Shown one piece after another: positions 1-5,671 of a stretch of 9,985 bases of DNA. The position numbers and the translations under genes were made by a program. This DNA is from an uncultured Clostridia bacterium (GTDB taxonomy: Bacteria > Bacillota > Clostridia > Christensenellales > Aristaeellaceae). The first letter of the stretch is position 1; the number at the start of each line of letters is the position of its first letter. The stretch covers positions 1 through 9,985 of the forward strand of contig CALGYL010000324.1 in the NCBI GenBank assembly GCA_937934775.1, written 5' to 3'. Below the pieces are notes generated by a model. It saw only the letters and a list, made by a program, of their open reading frames with translations. It had not been told where the DNA came from and searched no databases.

Positions 1-90
1 ACATATTCGACATCACCGACCGTATCGCGCACGCGGGCGTCAAACGCCTCAAGTATTGCGGAATACCGAAAAACCATCCCTGGGGAAACG
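1..90. other. Left edge, no assignable gene
   Basis: No stop codon occurs in any plus-strand frame here, so a gene fragment entering from the left is possible. The frame beginning at base 3 (reading IFDITDRIAHAG...) has many C- or G-ending codons over its first 19 codons, as the neighbouring genes do. However, this frame stays open straight through the hairpin at 91-125 and over the antisense of the next gene, with no sensible end. I do not recognise the peptide. On the minus strand a short open frame could start at base 77, but it has no good ribosome binding site. No function is assigned. Confidence 0.2.
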
Positions 91-125
91 CATGCGCCTT
101 CCGAAAATGCTCCGGAAGGCGCATG
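91..125. terminator. Hairpin, probable transcription terminator
   Basis: Perfect 13-base inverted repeat: arm 91-103 (CATGCGCCTTCCG) and arm 113-125 (its exact reverse complement), with a 9-base loop. It begins three bases after the TAA of the minus-strand gene at 129-368, the usual place for a terminator of that gene. Only a short T run follows on the minus strand (CGTTTCC). On the plus strand the bases after it (GCATTATGGTTCTTTT) are more T-rich, so it could also stop transcription entering from the left. The hairpin itself is certain; the termination role is inferred from position and stem strength. Confidence 0.65.
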
Positions 126-128
126 GCA

Positions 129-368
129 TTATGGTTCTTTTGGCCCGTTTGGCCAGGGGTCCGAATCGTCGTAGATCCCGCTGAAATCCATCATGGCCAC
201 CCCCGCGGCTTCGTTGGCCCGCGCGGCCAGTTCCTCCGGGGAGGAGATTCCGTCGCTGACAATGCGCGCCTTTACCGCCGGATGCAGCGATTCAAAGTAC
301 TCATAAGCCTCGGAATTCTCTTGAAGCAGCGCCTTCAGGCTGCCCGACGCCTCTTCCGGGATCGTCAT
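129..368 (-). CDS. Small hypothetical protein (79 aa), acidic helical
   Basis: Complete 79-residue gene, ATG at 368-366, TAA at 131-129. Codons mostly end in G or C, matching the liv genes, which supports real coding. The protein is acidic, with no signal peptide or membrane segment. Residues 1-55 look helical, with the pattern YEYFESLHPAVKARIVSDGI then SSPEELAARANEA. This resembles short Firmicute proteins of unknown function in which a 'YF-x-LP-x-x-V-x-x-x-I' helix is followed by a 'S-x-EEL-x-x-x-A' helix. The tail is Asp/Pro-rich (DDSDPWPNGPKEP). A GAGGG sequence (376-372) lies only 3 bases before the ATG, a short spacing. A strong hairpin follows the stop. It is transcribed away from the liv operon and shares an upstream region with it. 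No function is recognised. Confidence 0.7.
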   Translation of the reverse strand: MTIPEEASGSLKALLQENSEAYEYFESLHPAVKARIVSDGISSPEELAARANEAAGVAMMDFSGIYDDSDPWPNGPKEP

Positions 369-603
369 GCGCCCTCACCATCCTTCGAGGGTAGTCTGGC
401 GCAAGATGCAGTGAATTATGTAAAGTCTGTCATTTTTTCACCGGCGCTTGCTCTGCGAAAGTTTTTACGTGTGTTGGTTGTTCCCGAGTGTATGTGGATT
501 TTCGTGCGGTGCTGGTGATGTTCACACTGGGATGGCCAATTTGGGCAGAATGGCAACCTGCTTATTTTTGTGTTGCGGGCTGCTGTTTTGTTTGCTTCGA
601 GGG

Positions 604-632
604 TTGAAAAATCTATGAAATTGCATTATAAT
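604..632 (+). promoter_or_regulatory. Sigma-A/sigma70-type promoter of liv operon
   Basis: TTGAAA (604-609), a 17-base spacer, then a perfect TATAAT (627-632). This is 11 of 12 consensus bases at optimal spacing. Transcription would begin around 638-640, about 30 bases before the livG ATG at 670. That short leader leaves no room for an attenuator or riboswitch, so control would have to act at initiation. It also rules out the in-frame ATG at 631, which would lie in the -10 box itself. Confidence 0.85.
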
Positions 633-635
633 GCA
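622..635. promoter_or_regulatory. 14-bp palindrome over the -10 box, possible operator
   Basis: TGCATTATAATGCA is a perfect palindrome that encloses the TATAAT box. TGCAT also recurs at 632-636 and 651-655, so three copies lie at spacings of 10 and 19 bases, near one and two helical turns. A repressor bound here would block polymerase. The regulator is unknown and part of the symmetry comes from the TATAAT box itself, so the operator role is only a suggestion. Confidence 0.35.
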
Positions 636-657
636 TGTATCCATTCATTTTGCATAT

Positions 658-663
658 AAGGGG
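658..663 (+). promoter_or_regulatory. Ribosome binding site that sets the livG start
   Basis: AAGGGG, 6 bases before the ATG at 670. Together with the promoter position it fixes the livG start at 670 rather than at the in-frame ATG at 631. Confidence 0.7.
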
Positions 664-669
664 CGGCGT

Positions 670-1446
670 ATGAGCGCATTCTTAGAGGCCACCGAAATTA
701 CCATGCGGTTTAAAGGCCTGACGGCGGTCGACCGCTTCAGCGCGTCGCTGGAACGCGGCCGGATTTACGGCCTGATCGGCACCAACGGCGCGGGAAAGAC
801 CACGCTGATCAACATCCTGTCCGGCCAGCAAAAGCCCACCAGCGGCGCGGCCTATCTGGAGGGGAAGGCGATCACCGGCGTCCGTCCGGACATCGTGGCA
901 CGCATGGGTGTTGGGCGAACTTATCAGAATTTGCGCCTCTTCGGCAAGATGACCTGCCTGGAAAACGCGATGATCGGCGCGCAGATCAACAAGGACTACA
1001 ACCTGACCCAGGCGCTTCTGAGTCTTCCAGTCTACTGGAAGCGGGAGCGGGCGCTGCGCGACACCGCGATGGCGATGCTGGAAGCGGTGGGCATCGGGGA
1101 CAAGGCGGAAAAAGAAGCTTCTTCACTGCCCTACGGCGACCAACGGCTCCTTGAAATCGCCAGAACCCTTGCGATGAAGCCGCGGCTGCTCCTTCTGGAC
1201 GAGCCCGCCGCCGGTATGAACCCCCGCGAGAGCGAGGATCTGGTGGAAACCATCCGGCGCGTGCAAGCGTCCTTCGACCTGACGATCCTTTTGATCGAGC
1301 ACGACATGAAAGTTGTGATGGAGCTGTGCCAGTATATCTACGTGATGGCCTTCGGCGAGACCATCTTCCACGGCCTGCCGCGGGAGGTCAGCGAAAACCC
1401 GAAGGTGATTGAAGCGTATCTGGGGAGGGCGGCGTGCCGTGCTTGA
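670..1446 (+). CDS. livG: Branched-chain amino acid ABC transporter ATPase LivG
   Basis: 258-residue cytoplasmic ATPase, one of two that power a Liv/HAAT importer by binding and hydrolysing ATP under the LivH/LivM membrane pair. Visible motifs in order: Walker A GTNGAGKT (37-44), Q-loop in RTYQN (Q86), signature in the LivG form LPYGDQRLLEIAR (153-165), Walker B LLLLDEP (173-179) followed by AAGMNP, and H-loop IEHDMKVVM (H211). The AAGMNP and IEHDMK forms are typical of LivG rather than LivF. The C-terminus is the family AYLG motif plus a short tail, RAACRA. The start is ATG 670, chosen from the promoter and AAGGGG site; an upstream in-frame ATG at 631 would add 13 residues but lies in the -10 box. 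First gene of the operon; its end overlaps livF by 8 bases. Substrate (Leu/Ile/Val or another small amide/amino acid) cannot be read from the ATPase. Confidence 0.95.
   Translation: MSAFLEATEITMRFKGLTAVDRFSASLERGRIYGLIGTNGAGKTTLINILSGQQKPTSGAAYLEGKAITGVRPDIVARMGVGRTYQNLRLFGKMTCLENAMIGAQINKDYNLTQALLSLPVYWKRERALRDTAMAMLEAVGIGDKAEKEASSLPYGDQRLLEIARTLAMKPRLLLLDEPAAGMNPRESEDLVETIRRVQASFDLTILLIEHDMKVVMELCQYIYVMAFGETIFHGLPREVSENPKVIEAYLGRAACRA
1422..1429 (+). promoter_or_regulatory. livF ribosome binding site inside livG
   Basis: GGGGAGGG, 9 bases before the GTG at 1439, encoded by the Gly-Arg codons of the livG YLGR motif. It supports GTG 1439 over the upstream in-frame TTG at 1409, which would lengthen LivF by 10 non-family residues. 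Confidence 0.75.
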
Positions 1447-2143
1447 ACTGAAGGAATTGAGCGTCTCCTACGGCAGCATCCGCGCGGTGCGCGGCGCTTC
1501 CATAAACGTGCTGGACGGCGAGATCGTCGCCCTGATCGGCGCCAACGGCGCGGGCAAAAGTACCATTTTGCAGACGATATCAGGGCTTTTGAAGCCCGTC
1601 AGCGGCGATATTCTGCTGGACGGCAAGTCCATCGCGGGCCTACAGGCCAACCAGATTGTGGAGATGGGCGTAATTCACGTGCCGGAGGGGCGGCAGATCT
1701 TCAGCAGTATGACGGTTGAGGAGAATCTGCGGCTGGGCGCGTATGTCGTTCGTGACAAGACGGAGCTTAAAACACGCATGGAGTCCGCGTTTCAGCTGTT
1801 TCCGGTCATCGCCCAGCGCAGACGGCAGTTGGCCGGCACGCTGTCCGGCGGCGAACAGCAAATGCTGGCCATCGGCCGCGGGCTGATGGCCAACCCGAAG
1901 GTGCTGCTCTTGGACGAACCTTCGCTGGGCTTGTCACCGCTTTTGACACAGCAGGTGTTTGACGTCCTGGGCGGGCTCAGGCAAAAGGGCATCACGATGC
2001 TGCTGGTGGAGCAGAACGCCTGCGAGGCGCTGGAGATCTCCGACCGGGCCTATGTGCTGGAGACCGGCGTCGTGGCCATGACCGGGGTCAGCCGCGATCT
2101 TCAGGATGATCCGCACGTCAAAACGGCGTATCTGGGGAGGTGA
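1439..2143 (+). CDS. livF: Branched-chain amino acid ABC transporter ATPase LivF
   Basis: 234-residue second ATPase of the importer, cytoplasmic and paired with LivG. Motifs: Walker A GANGAGKS (34-41), the LivF-specific VPEGRQIFSSMTVEENL segment (81-97) in the Q-loop region, signature LSGGEQQ (135-141), Walker B VLLLDEPSLGLSP (155-167), and VEQNA (190-194) with Gln192 at the usual H-loop His position, as is normal for LivF. The protein ends in the family AYLGR motif. Start GTG 1439 gives the standard LivF beginning (LELKELSVSYG) and has GGGGAGGG 9 bases upstream. It overlaps the last 8 bases of livG, implying translational coupling. The livH ATG follows the stop by 4 bases. Length is normal for the family. 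Confidence 0.95.
   Translation: MLELKELSVSYGSIRAVRGASINVLDGEIVALIGANGAGKSTILQTISGLLKPVSGDILLDGKSIAGLQANQIVEMGVIHVPEGRQIFSSMTVEENLRLGAYVVRDKTELKTRMESAFQLFPVIAQRRRQLAGTLSGGEQQMLAIGRGLMANPKVLLLDEPSLGLSPLLTQQVFDVLGGLRQKGITMLLVEQNACEALEISDRAYVLETGVVAMTGVSRDLQDDPHVKTAYLGR
2134..2140 (+). promoter_or_regulatory. livH ribosome binding site inside livF
   Basis: GGGGAGG, encoded by the last Gly-Arg codons of livF, 7 bases before the ATG at 2148. It selects that start over an upstream in-frame start at 2106 that lies inside livF. Confidence 0.75.
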
Positions 2144-2147
2144 GGGC

Positions 2148-3044
2148 ATGGACTTTTCCTATGTGCTGGTTCAGGTGGTCAACGGGCTGAAGCTGGGCAG
2201 CGTCTATGCCATCGTCGCAACCGGCTACTGCATTGTGTACAGTATTTTGCGGCTCATCAACTTCGCCCACGGCGACATCATGTGCGTAGGCGTCTACGCC
2301 GCCTACATGATGCTGACGGTACTTTCGGCGCCGCTGCCGGTGGCCATCGCGCTTGCGATCGTCACCTCGGTGGTTCTGGGCGTGGTGGTGGAGCGCATCG
2401 CCTACCGCCCGCTGCGCTCCGCAAGCGAGGAGACGGTCATGATGACCTCCATCGCGGTATCGATGTTCATCCAGAACCTGATGACGATGCTCTTCTCCGC
2501 CCAGAGCCGGGCGTTCAAGCTGCCCGAGGGCCTGGTGCAGTTGCATAAGTTCGGCGGCATCACCCTGTCCACGATGAACATCATCACCTTCATTCTGACG
2601 GCGGTGCTGCTCATCGGCCTCAACGTGGTGATCAAACGGACCCGCATCGGCATGGCCATGCGTGCCTGTACCGACAACCAGAAAGCCGCGAAACTCATGG
2701 GAATCAACGTCAACACGGTGGTTACCTTCTCGTTTGCGGTGGGCTCGGGCCTGGCGGCAGTGGCGGGCATCATGCTGGCGGGCGAGTACAAGACCATCGA
2801 CCCGCTGATGGGCTTCGTGCCGGGCGTCAAGGCGTTCGTAGCGGCGGTGCTGGGCGGCATCGGCAGCCTCTCCGGCGCGGTGCTGGGCGGCTTCATCATG
2901 GGCGTGGCGGAGATGCTGTTTGCCGGGCTCCTGCCGCCGCAGTACGCGGTCTACCGGGACGCGCTGGTATTTGTGATTCTGATTCTGGTGCTGCTGGTCA
3001 AGCCCAACGGCCTGATGGGCGCGCGCAGCGGGAGGAGGAGCTAG
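2148..3044 (+). CDS. livH: Branched-chain amino acid ABC transporter permease LivH
   Basis: 298-residue polytopic inner-membrane subunit of the importer, forming half of the translocation path with LivM. Hydrophobic segments are visible at about 15-33, 45-60, 63-82, 96-116, 143-162, 190-211, 226-258 and 267-285. Family landmarks: INFAHGD (37-43), ERIAYRPLR (82-90), the cytoplasmic ATPase-contact loop RACTDNQKAAKLMGIN (172-187), LGGIGSLSGAVLGGF (235-249), and VKPNGLMG (284-291) near the C-terminus. The first helix carries the usual NGLKLGSVYAI pattern. Start ATG 2148 is chosen from the GGGGAGG site and the family N-terminus. The last codons (GRRS) encode the livM ribosome binding site. Length and motifs are typical, with no sign of damage. 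Confidence 0.95.
   Translation: MDFSYVLVQVVNGLKLGSVYAIVATGYCIVYSILRLINFAHGDIMCVGVYAAYMMLTVLSAPLPVAIALAIVTSVVLGVVVERIAYRPLRSASEETVMMTSIAVSMFIQNLMTMLFSAQSRAFKLPEGLVQLHKFGGITLSTMNIITFILTAVLLIGLNVVIKRTRIGMAMRACTDNQKAAKLMGINVNTVVTFSFAVGSGLAAVAGIMLAGEYKTIDPLMGFVPGVKAFVAAVLGGIGSLSGAVLGGFIMGVAEMLFAGLLPPQYAVYRDALVFVILILVLLVKPNGLMGARSGRRS
3031..3040 (+). promoter_or_regulatory. livM ribosome binding site inside livH
   Basis: GGAGGAGGAG, a tandem strong Shine-Dalgarno, spans the last sense codons of livH and ends 5 bases before the livM ATG at 3046. Confidence 0.75.
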
Positions 3045-3045
3045 T

Positions 3046-4140
3046 ATGATCGTTCGAAACAAGGCGTTTCGCTTCTGGGCGTTCATCGCGCTGCCAATCC
3101 TCCTGATCGTGATCAGCGACCAGACGCTGCCCAGCTACTACGTGCGGCTGATCAAGCTGGTGGGAATCAACATCATTCTGGCCGCCAGCCTCAGCCTCTG
3201 CAACGGCTTTACCGGCATTTTTTCAATGGGTCACGCGGGTTTCATGGCCATCGGCGCGTACGCGTCGGCGCTGCTCACGATTCCCTCGGCCAAGAAGGCG
3301 ATCTTGCTGAAGAATCTGCCTGACTGGATCCAGCAGACGGCAATGCCGCTGCTGCCGGCGCTCCTCGTCGGCGGGCTGATCGCCGCGCTGGTGGCGCTTC
3401 TGATCGGCTTTCCGGTGCTCCGGTTCAAGGGGCACTATCTGTCGGTGGCGACGCTTGGCCTGATTGTGATCATCCGGTCGCTGCTTCAGAACAATCCGGA
3501 CTATACCAACGGCGCCAAGGGCCTGACCGGCATCGCGGGGCTGTCCGACACGTTCACGATCTACGGCGTGATGATTGTGATGATGTTCATTCTGCACCGC
3601 ATCCTGCACTCGGCCTACGGGCGCAGTATGATCGCCATCCGGGACGACATCGTGGCCGCCGAATCGCTGGGCGTGGGACTGGCCCGGCACAGGCTTCTGG
3701 CGTTCTGCGTCAGCGCATTCATGGCGGCGGTGGCGGGCGGGCTGTGGGCGCACGTCCAGAAGGTGATTTCGCCGTCCTTCTTCTACTACGACAGGACGTT
3801 TGACATCGTGGAGACCTCGATCATCGGTGGTATGTACTCATTGAGCGGCTCGGTGGTGGGCGCGCTGATCATGACTTTTGTGCCCGAATATCTGTCCACG
3901 CTGGAATCCAGCATCACACTGTTTGGGCATCCGCTCTATGGCGTGGCGCAGCTGATCCTGTCGGCGCTGATGATCCTGATCATCATCTTCCGGCGGCAGG
4001 GCATCGTGGGCTACAGCGATGTGATCGTCGATTCCTGGTTTGACGGTTCCGTCTACCGGTCGGCGTTTGATCCGAAGGAGTACCGCGCGCTGGGCCGTGC
4101 GTTGGCCGGGCGGTTCACGGGGAAGGCCAAAGACGAATAG
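3046..4140 (+). CDS. livM: Branched-chain amino acid ABC transporter permease LivM
   Basis: 364-residue inner-membrane partner of LivH. Hydrophobic segments lie at about 8-24, 34-52, 60-78, 102-123, 132-147, 170-184, 216-234, 254-280 and 297-315. Family landmarks: GFTGIFSMGHAGFMAIGAYA (54-73), LRFKGHYLSVATLG (125-138), TNGAKGLTGI (154-163), the ATPase-contact loop YGRSMIAIRDDIVAAESLGV (191-210), and GGMYSLSGSVVGA (261-273). After the usual ending RRQGIVG (316-322) comes an extra hydrophilic tail of about 40 residues (YSDVIVDSWFDGS... to KAKDE), longer than the classic family ending; its role is unknown. ATG 3046 follows the livH stop by one base. Last gene of the operon: no binding-protein gene follows, and the next genes are on the other strand. 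Confidence 0.95.
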   Translation: MIVRNKAFRFWAFIALPILLIVISDQTLPSYYVRLIKLVGINIILAASLSLCNGFTGIFSMGHAGFMAIGAYASALLTIPSAKKAILLKNLPDWIQQTAMPLLPALLVGGLIAALVALLIGFPVLRFKGHYLSVATLGLIVIIRSLLQNNPDYTNGAKGLTGIAGLSDTFTIYGVMIVMMFILHRILHSAYGRSMIAIRDDIVAAESLGVGLARHRLLAFCVSAFMAAVAGGLWAHVQKVISPSFFYYDRTFDIVETSIIGGMYSLSGSVVGALIMTFVPEYLSTLESSITLFGHPLYGVAQLILSALMILIIIFRRQGIVGYSDVIVDSWFDGSVYRSAFDPKEYRALGRALAGRFTGKAKDE

Positions 4141-4197
4141 GATTCTTATCCGGAACATTCTGCGTCTCCCGTTTGTAACAGGAGCTAGCATACTCTC
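4141..4197. other. Convergent junction between liv operon and defence operon
   Basis: 57 bases between the stops of livM (plus) and the DUF4258-like gene (minus). It contains no gene. A weak imperfect hairpin (CTCC-c-GTT, loop TGT, AAC-a-GGAG, 4166-4184) lacks a T tract and is not a convincing terminator. Base composition changes sharply across it, so it is the likely edge of the acquired defence block. Confidence 0.6.
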
Positions 4198-4734
4198 TTA
4201 CAGGTTGGTTACGATATGAGGAGTTTCATTTTGACAGATTGTCTCTGCCCTCATAAGCTCATCATTTACTCGCGCGACCAAATCATATAGTTCTCCTCCA
4301 CGGATACATTTGTCGACTCCGCTTGATGTCCGATCAACAATGGTTTTTACGTAGTTACCCACGCCAATGGTCACTTGGTAGCGATGCCCATACAGCGTCC
4401 TCTCCCAAGTCGAGTTGACAAACTTACCTCGATCTGTACGGACTTCGGCTGTCCGGAGCCCCCACGAGTTGATATCAAAATCACACAGGGCCTGAACAAT
4501 ATCATCGGGGATCGCCCTTTCATCCAACCGTTGTTTGAAATGCTTTCCATCTAAATAGAGCTTATTTACATCCTTCATTTTGAATCGCACACGCTCAAAC
4601 AGCGATTCTGGGCCGAATTCCAAATGGAATCGGGCGGTTTCATAATTTGATTTGTACATCGCGCTACGCCGCCTTTCGTATGGCATTGTTTGGCTCGAGA
4701 ACTCGACGCCTCCTTTCAGTTCGTTGTTCTTCAT
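4198..4734 (-). CDS. DUF4258-like hypothetical protein, last gene of the defence operon
   Basis: 178 residues from ATG 4734; stop 4200-4198. Not securely recognised. The central part reads KHFKQRLDERAIPDDIVQAL (63-82), followed by strand-like segments WGLRTAEVRTD, GHRYQVTIGVG and YVKTIVDRTSS. The H-x3-R-x2-ER-x-I helix followed by beta strands is the layout of DUF4258/BrnT-like small domains, some relatives of which are RNase toxins. That is a resemblance, not an assignment. No membrane segment or signal peptide is seen. It starts 15 bases after the TIR gene's stop, so the two are almost certainly co-transcribed. The start is uncertain: ATGs at 4734, 4686 and 4659 are in frame, none with a good ribosome site. 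The MYKSNYETARF start at 4659 would remove a charged, poorly structured leader of 25 residues. Confidence 0.7.
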   Translation of the reverse strand: MKNNELKGGVEFSSQTMPYERRRSAMYKSNYETARFHLEFGPESLFERVRFKMKDVNKLYLDGKHFKQRLDERAIPDDIVQALCDFDINSWGLRTAEVRTDRGKFVNSTWERTLYGHRYQVTIGVGNYVKTIVDRTSSGVDKCIRGGELYDLVARVNDELMRAETICQNETPHIVTNL

Positions 4735-4749
4735 ACCCAGCCCGTTGCG

Positions 4750-5619
4750 TCACAACAAAGCCACTAAAGCTTCGGCTATTTCATGTGGGGACATGATAGC
4801 TGTGTTGAGAGCATTCCGATCAGCAAGGCTAGGGCTGAATTCTTCCACTTCCTTTTTGGTTATGTTGTGCCATATCGGGAGAATCAGCTTGCCACCATGA
4901 GATTCGCGTTGAAACAGCCCCTCTAGTTCGTAACGTGTCCAGTACTTTTTAATGTAGTCCCGAGATAATACTACAACGCCAAATTTGCACTTTATCAACC
5001 CTTCGTCAATGCTGCTATGGATACTATCACCCCATGCGATAGAGAGTGCATCATACCAGACTCTTAGGTGATATTCATTGGTCAGGATATCAACAAATTC
5101 GTTCGCGAAGGTTTTTTTGTCTTCTGTCGCGTGCGATACAAGTACATCAAATTCCTCATTGGAAGACCGGTCATCAAAAACGCTCTTTACGGCGGTACTG
5201 TCCTCGGCTAGTTGGGTTCGAAGACGGTCTCGCAATTGCGAAATTTCATTATCGTATGATGCCTGCATATTTTTAAACTTCTGTTCCTGCTTCTTCTCCA
5301 ATTGCTTGTCTGCATCTGCCCGTTCACGCTGTAGTTTCAAATCGATCGTACCCCTTTTGGTACGTTTCTCAGATAGTTTCTTGGCTTCGTCGGCATGCGA
5401 TTTTGCTGCTCGCTCCTGATCGTGTGTCAACGATTCGATCTGGCGCATCTTAGTGGCTACCGCGCTGGAGCTCGTGTTCTTACTAATACTTCGCCTTATA
5501 TCACCAATTCTGCTCAAACATTCTGATTCTTTCTTGGTGTATTCTGCAATCTTCTTTTCTATAGACGCAATGTCCTTATTGAGCTGATTTAGCTCGCGCT
5601 GAGTTGATTCCACACTCAT
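4750..5619 (-). CDS. Coiled-coil TIR-domain protein, probable defence effector
   Basis: 289 residues. Residues 5-45 and 58-140 are Glu/Lys/Gln-rich heptad-like helices, predicted coiled coil. Residues 156-289 form a TIR domain: strand FDVLVSHAT (157-165), EDKKTFANEF helix, strand LRVWYDALSIAWGDS (185-199, the BB loop), SIDEGLIKCKFGVVVLSRDYIKKYW (203-227), and YELEGLF, where E231 matches the catalytic Glu of NAD-cleaving TIRs. Known bacterial TIR proteins deplete NAD or make a cyclic ADP-ribose signal during phage infection; activity here is inferred from the domain. Start ATG 5619 is set by GGAGGT 6-7 bases upstream; the longer in-frame start would lie inside hsdR. It begins 52 bases after the hsdR stop and ends 15 bases before the next gene. 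The coiled coil probably makes oligomers or senses a trigger. No signal peptide or membrane segment, so it should be cytoplasmic. Confidence 0.9.
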   Translation of the reverse strand: MSVESTQRELNQLNKDIASIEKKIAEYTKKESECLSRIGDIRRSISKNTSSSAVATKMRQIESLTHDQERAAKSHADEAKKLSEKRTKRGTIDLKLQRERADADKQLEKKQEQKFKNMQASYDNEISQLRDRLRTQLAEDSTAVKSVFDDRSSNEEFDVLVSHATEDKKTFANEFVDILTNEYHLRVWYDALSIAWGDSIHSSIDEGLIKCKFGVVVLSRDYIKKYWTRYELEGLFQRESHGGKLILPIWHNITKKEVEEFSPSLADRNALNTAIMSPHEIAEALVALL

Positions 5620-5624
5620 ATAAT

Positions 5625-5630
5625 ACCTCC
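5625..5630 (-). promoter_or_regulatory. Ribosome binding site that sets the TIR gene start
   Basis: GGAGGT on the minus strand, followed by ATTAT and then ATG at 5619-5617. This is the best Shine-Dalgarno of the right-hand block and lies in the 52-base gap after hsdR, indicating independent and efficient initiation of the TIR protein. Confidence 0.75.
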
Positions 5631-5671
5631 GTTCCCGATGCTTTTGCGACTGTAACCTCTGTCCCCACAAA

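Larger units (their letters stand above)
369..669. other. Divergent intergenic region
   Basis: About 300 bases between the start of the minus-strand small gene and the livG ATG. It is T-rich compared with the flanking genes, and I see no convincing coding in any frame. It holds the liv operon promoter (604-632), a palindrome over its -10 box (622-635), and the livG ribosome binding site (658-663). A weak candidate promoter for the small gene is CATAAT on the minus strand (420-415), about 47 bases before its ATG, but no good -35 box lies at the proper distance. No T-box, riboswitch or CodY-type AATTTTC/GAAAATT operator was recognised. The stretch 421-600 shows nothing else I can support. Confidence 0.6.

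Noticed and set aside
123..518. Plus-strand open frame of 131 codons
   Set aside because: It runs antisense over the small minus-strand gene and into the T-rich spacer, starts inside the hairpin, and has no ribosome site or family resemblance.
631..669. Upstream in-frame ATG extending LivG by 13 residues
   Set aside because: The ATG overlaps the TATAAT box and lies before the expected transcript start; the AAGGGG site serves the ATG at 670.
2118..3086. Long minus-strand open frame (322 codons) opposite livH
   Set aside because: Its His/Gln/Asp/Arg-rich composition is what the antisense of a G+C-rich membrane protein gene gives; livH is certain on the other strand.
3223..3753. Minus-strand open frame opposite livM
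   Set aside because: Another antisense shadow of a G+C-rich permease gene, Arg/Gln/His-rich with no ribosome site or family motif.
4166..4184. Weak hairpin in the convergent gap as a bidirectional terminator
   Set aside because: Only 4+3 paired bases with a mismatch, a 3-base loop and no T tract on either side.
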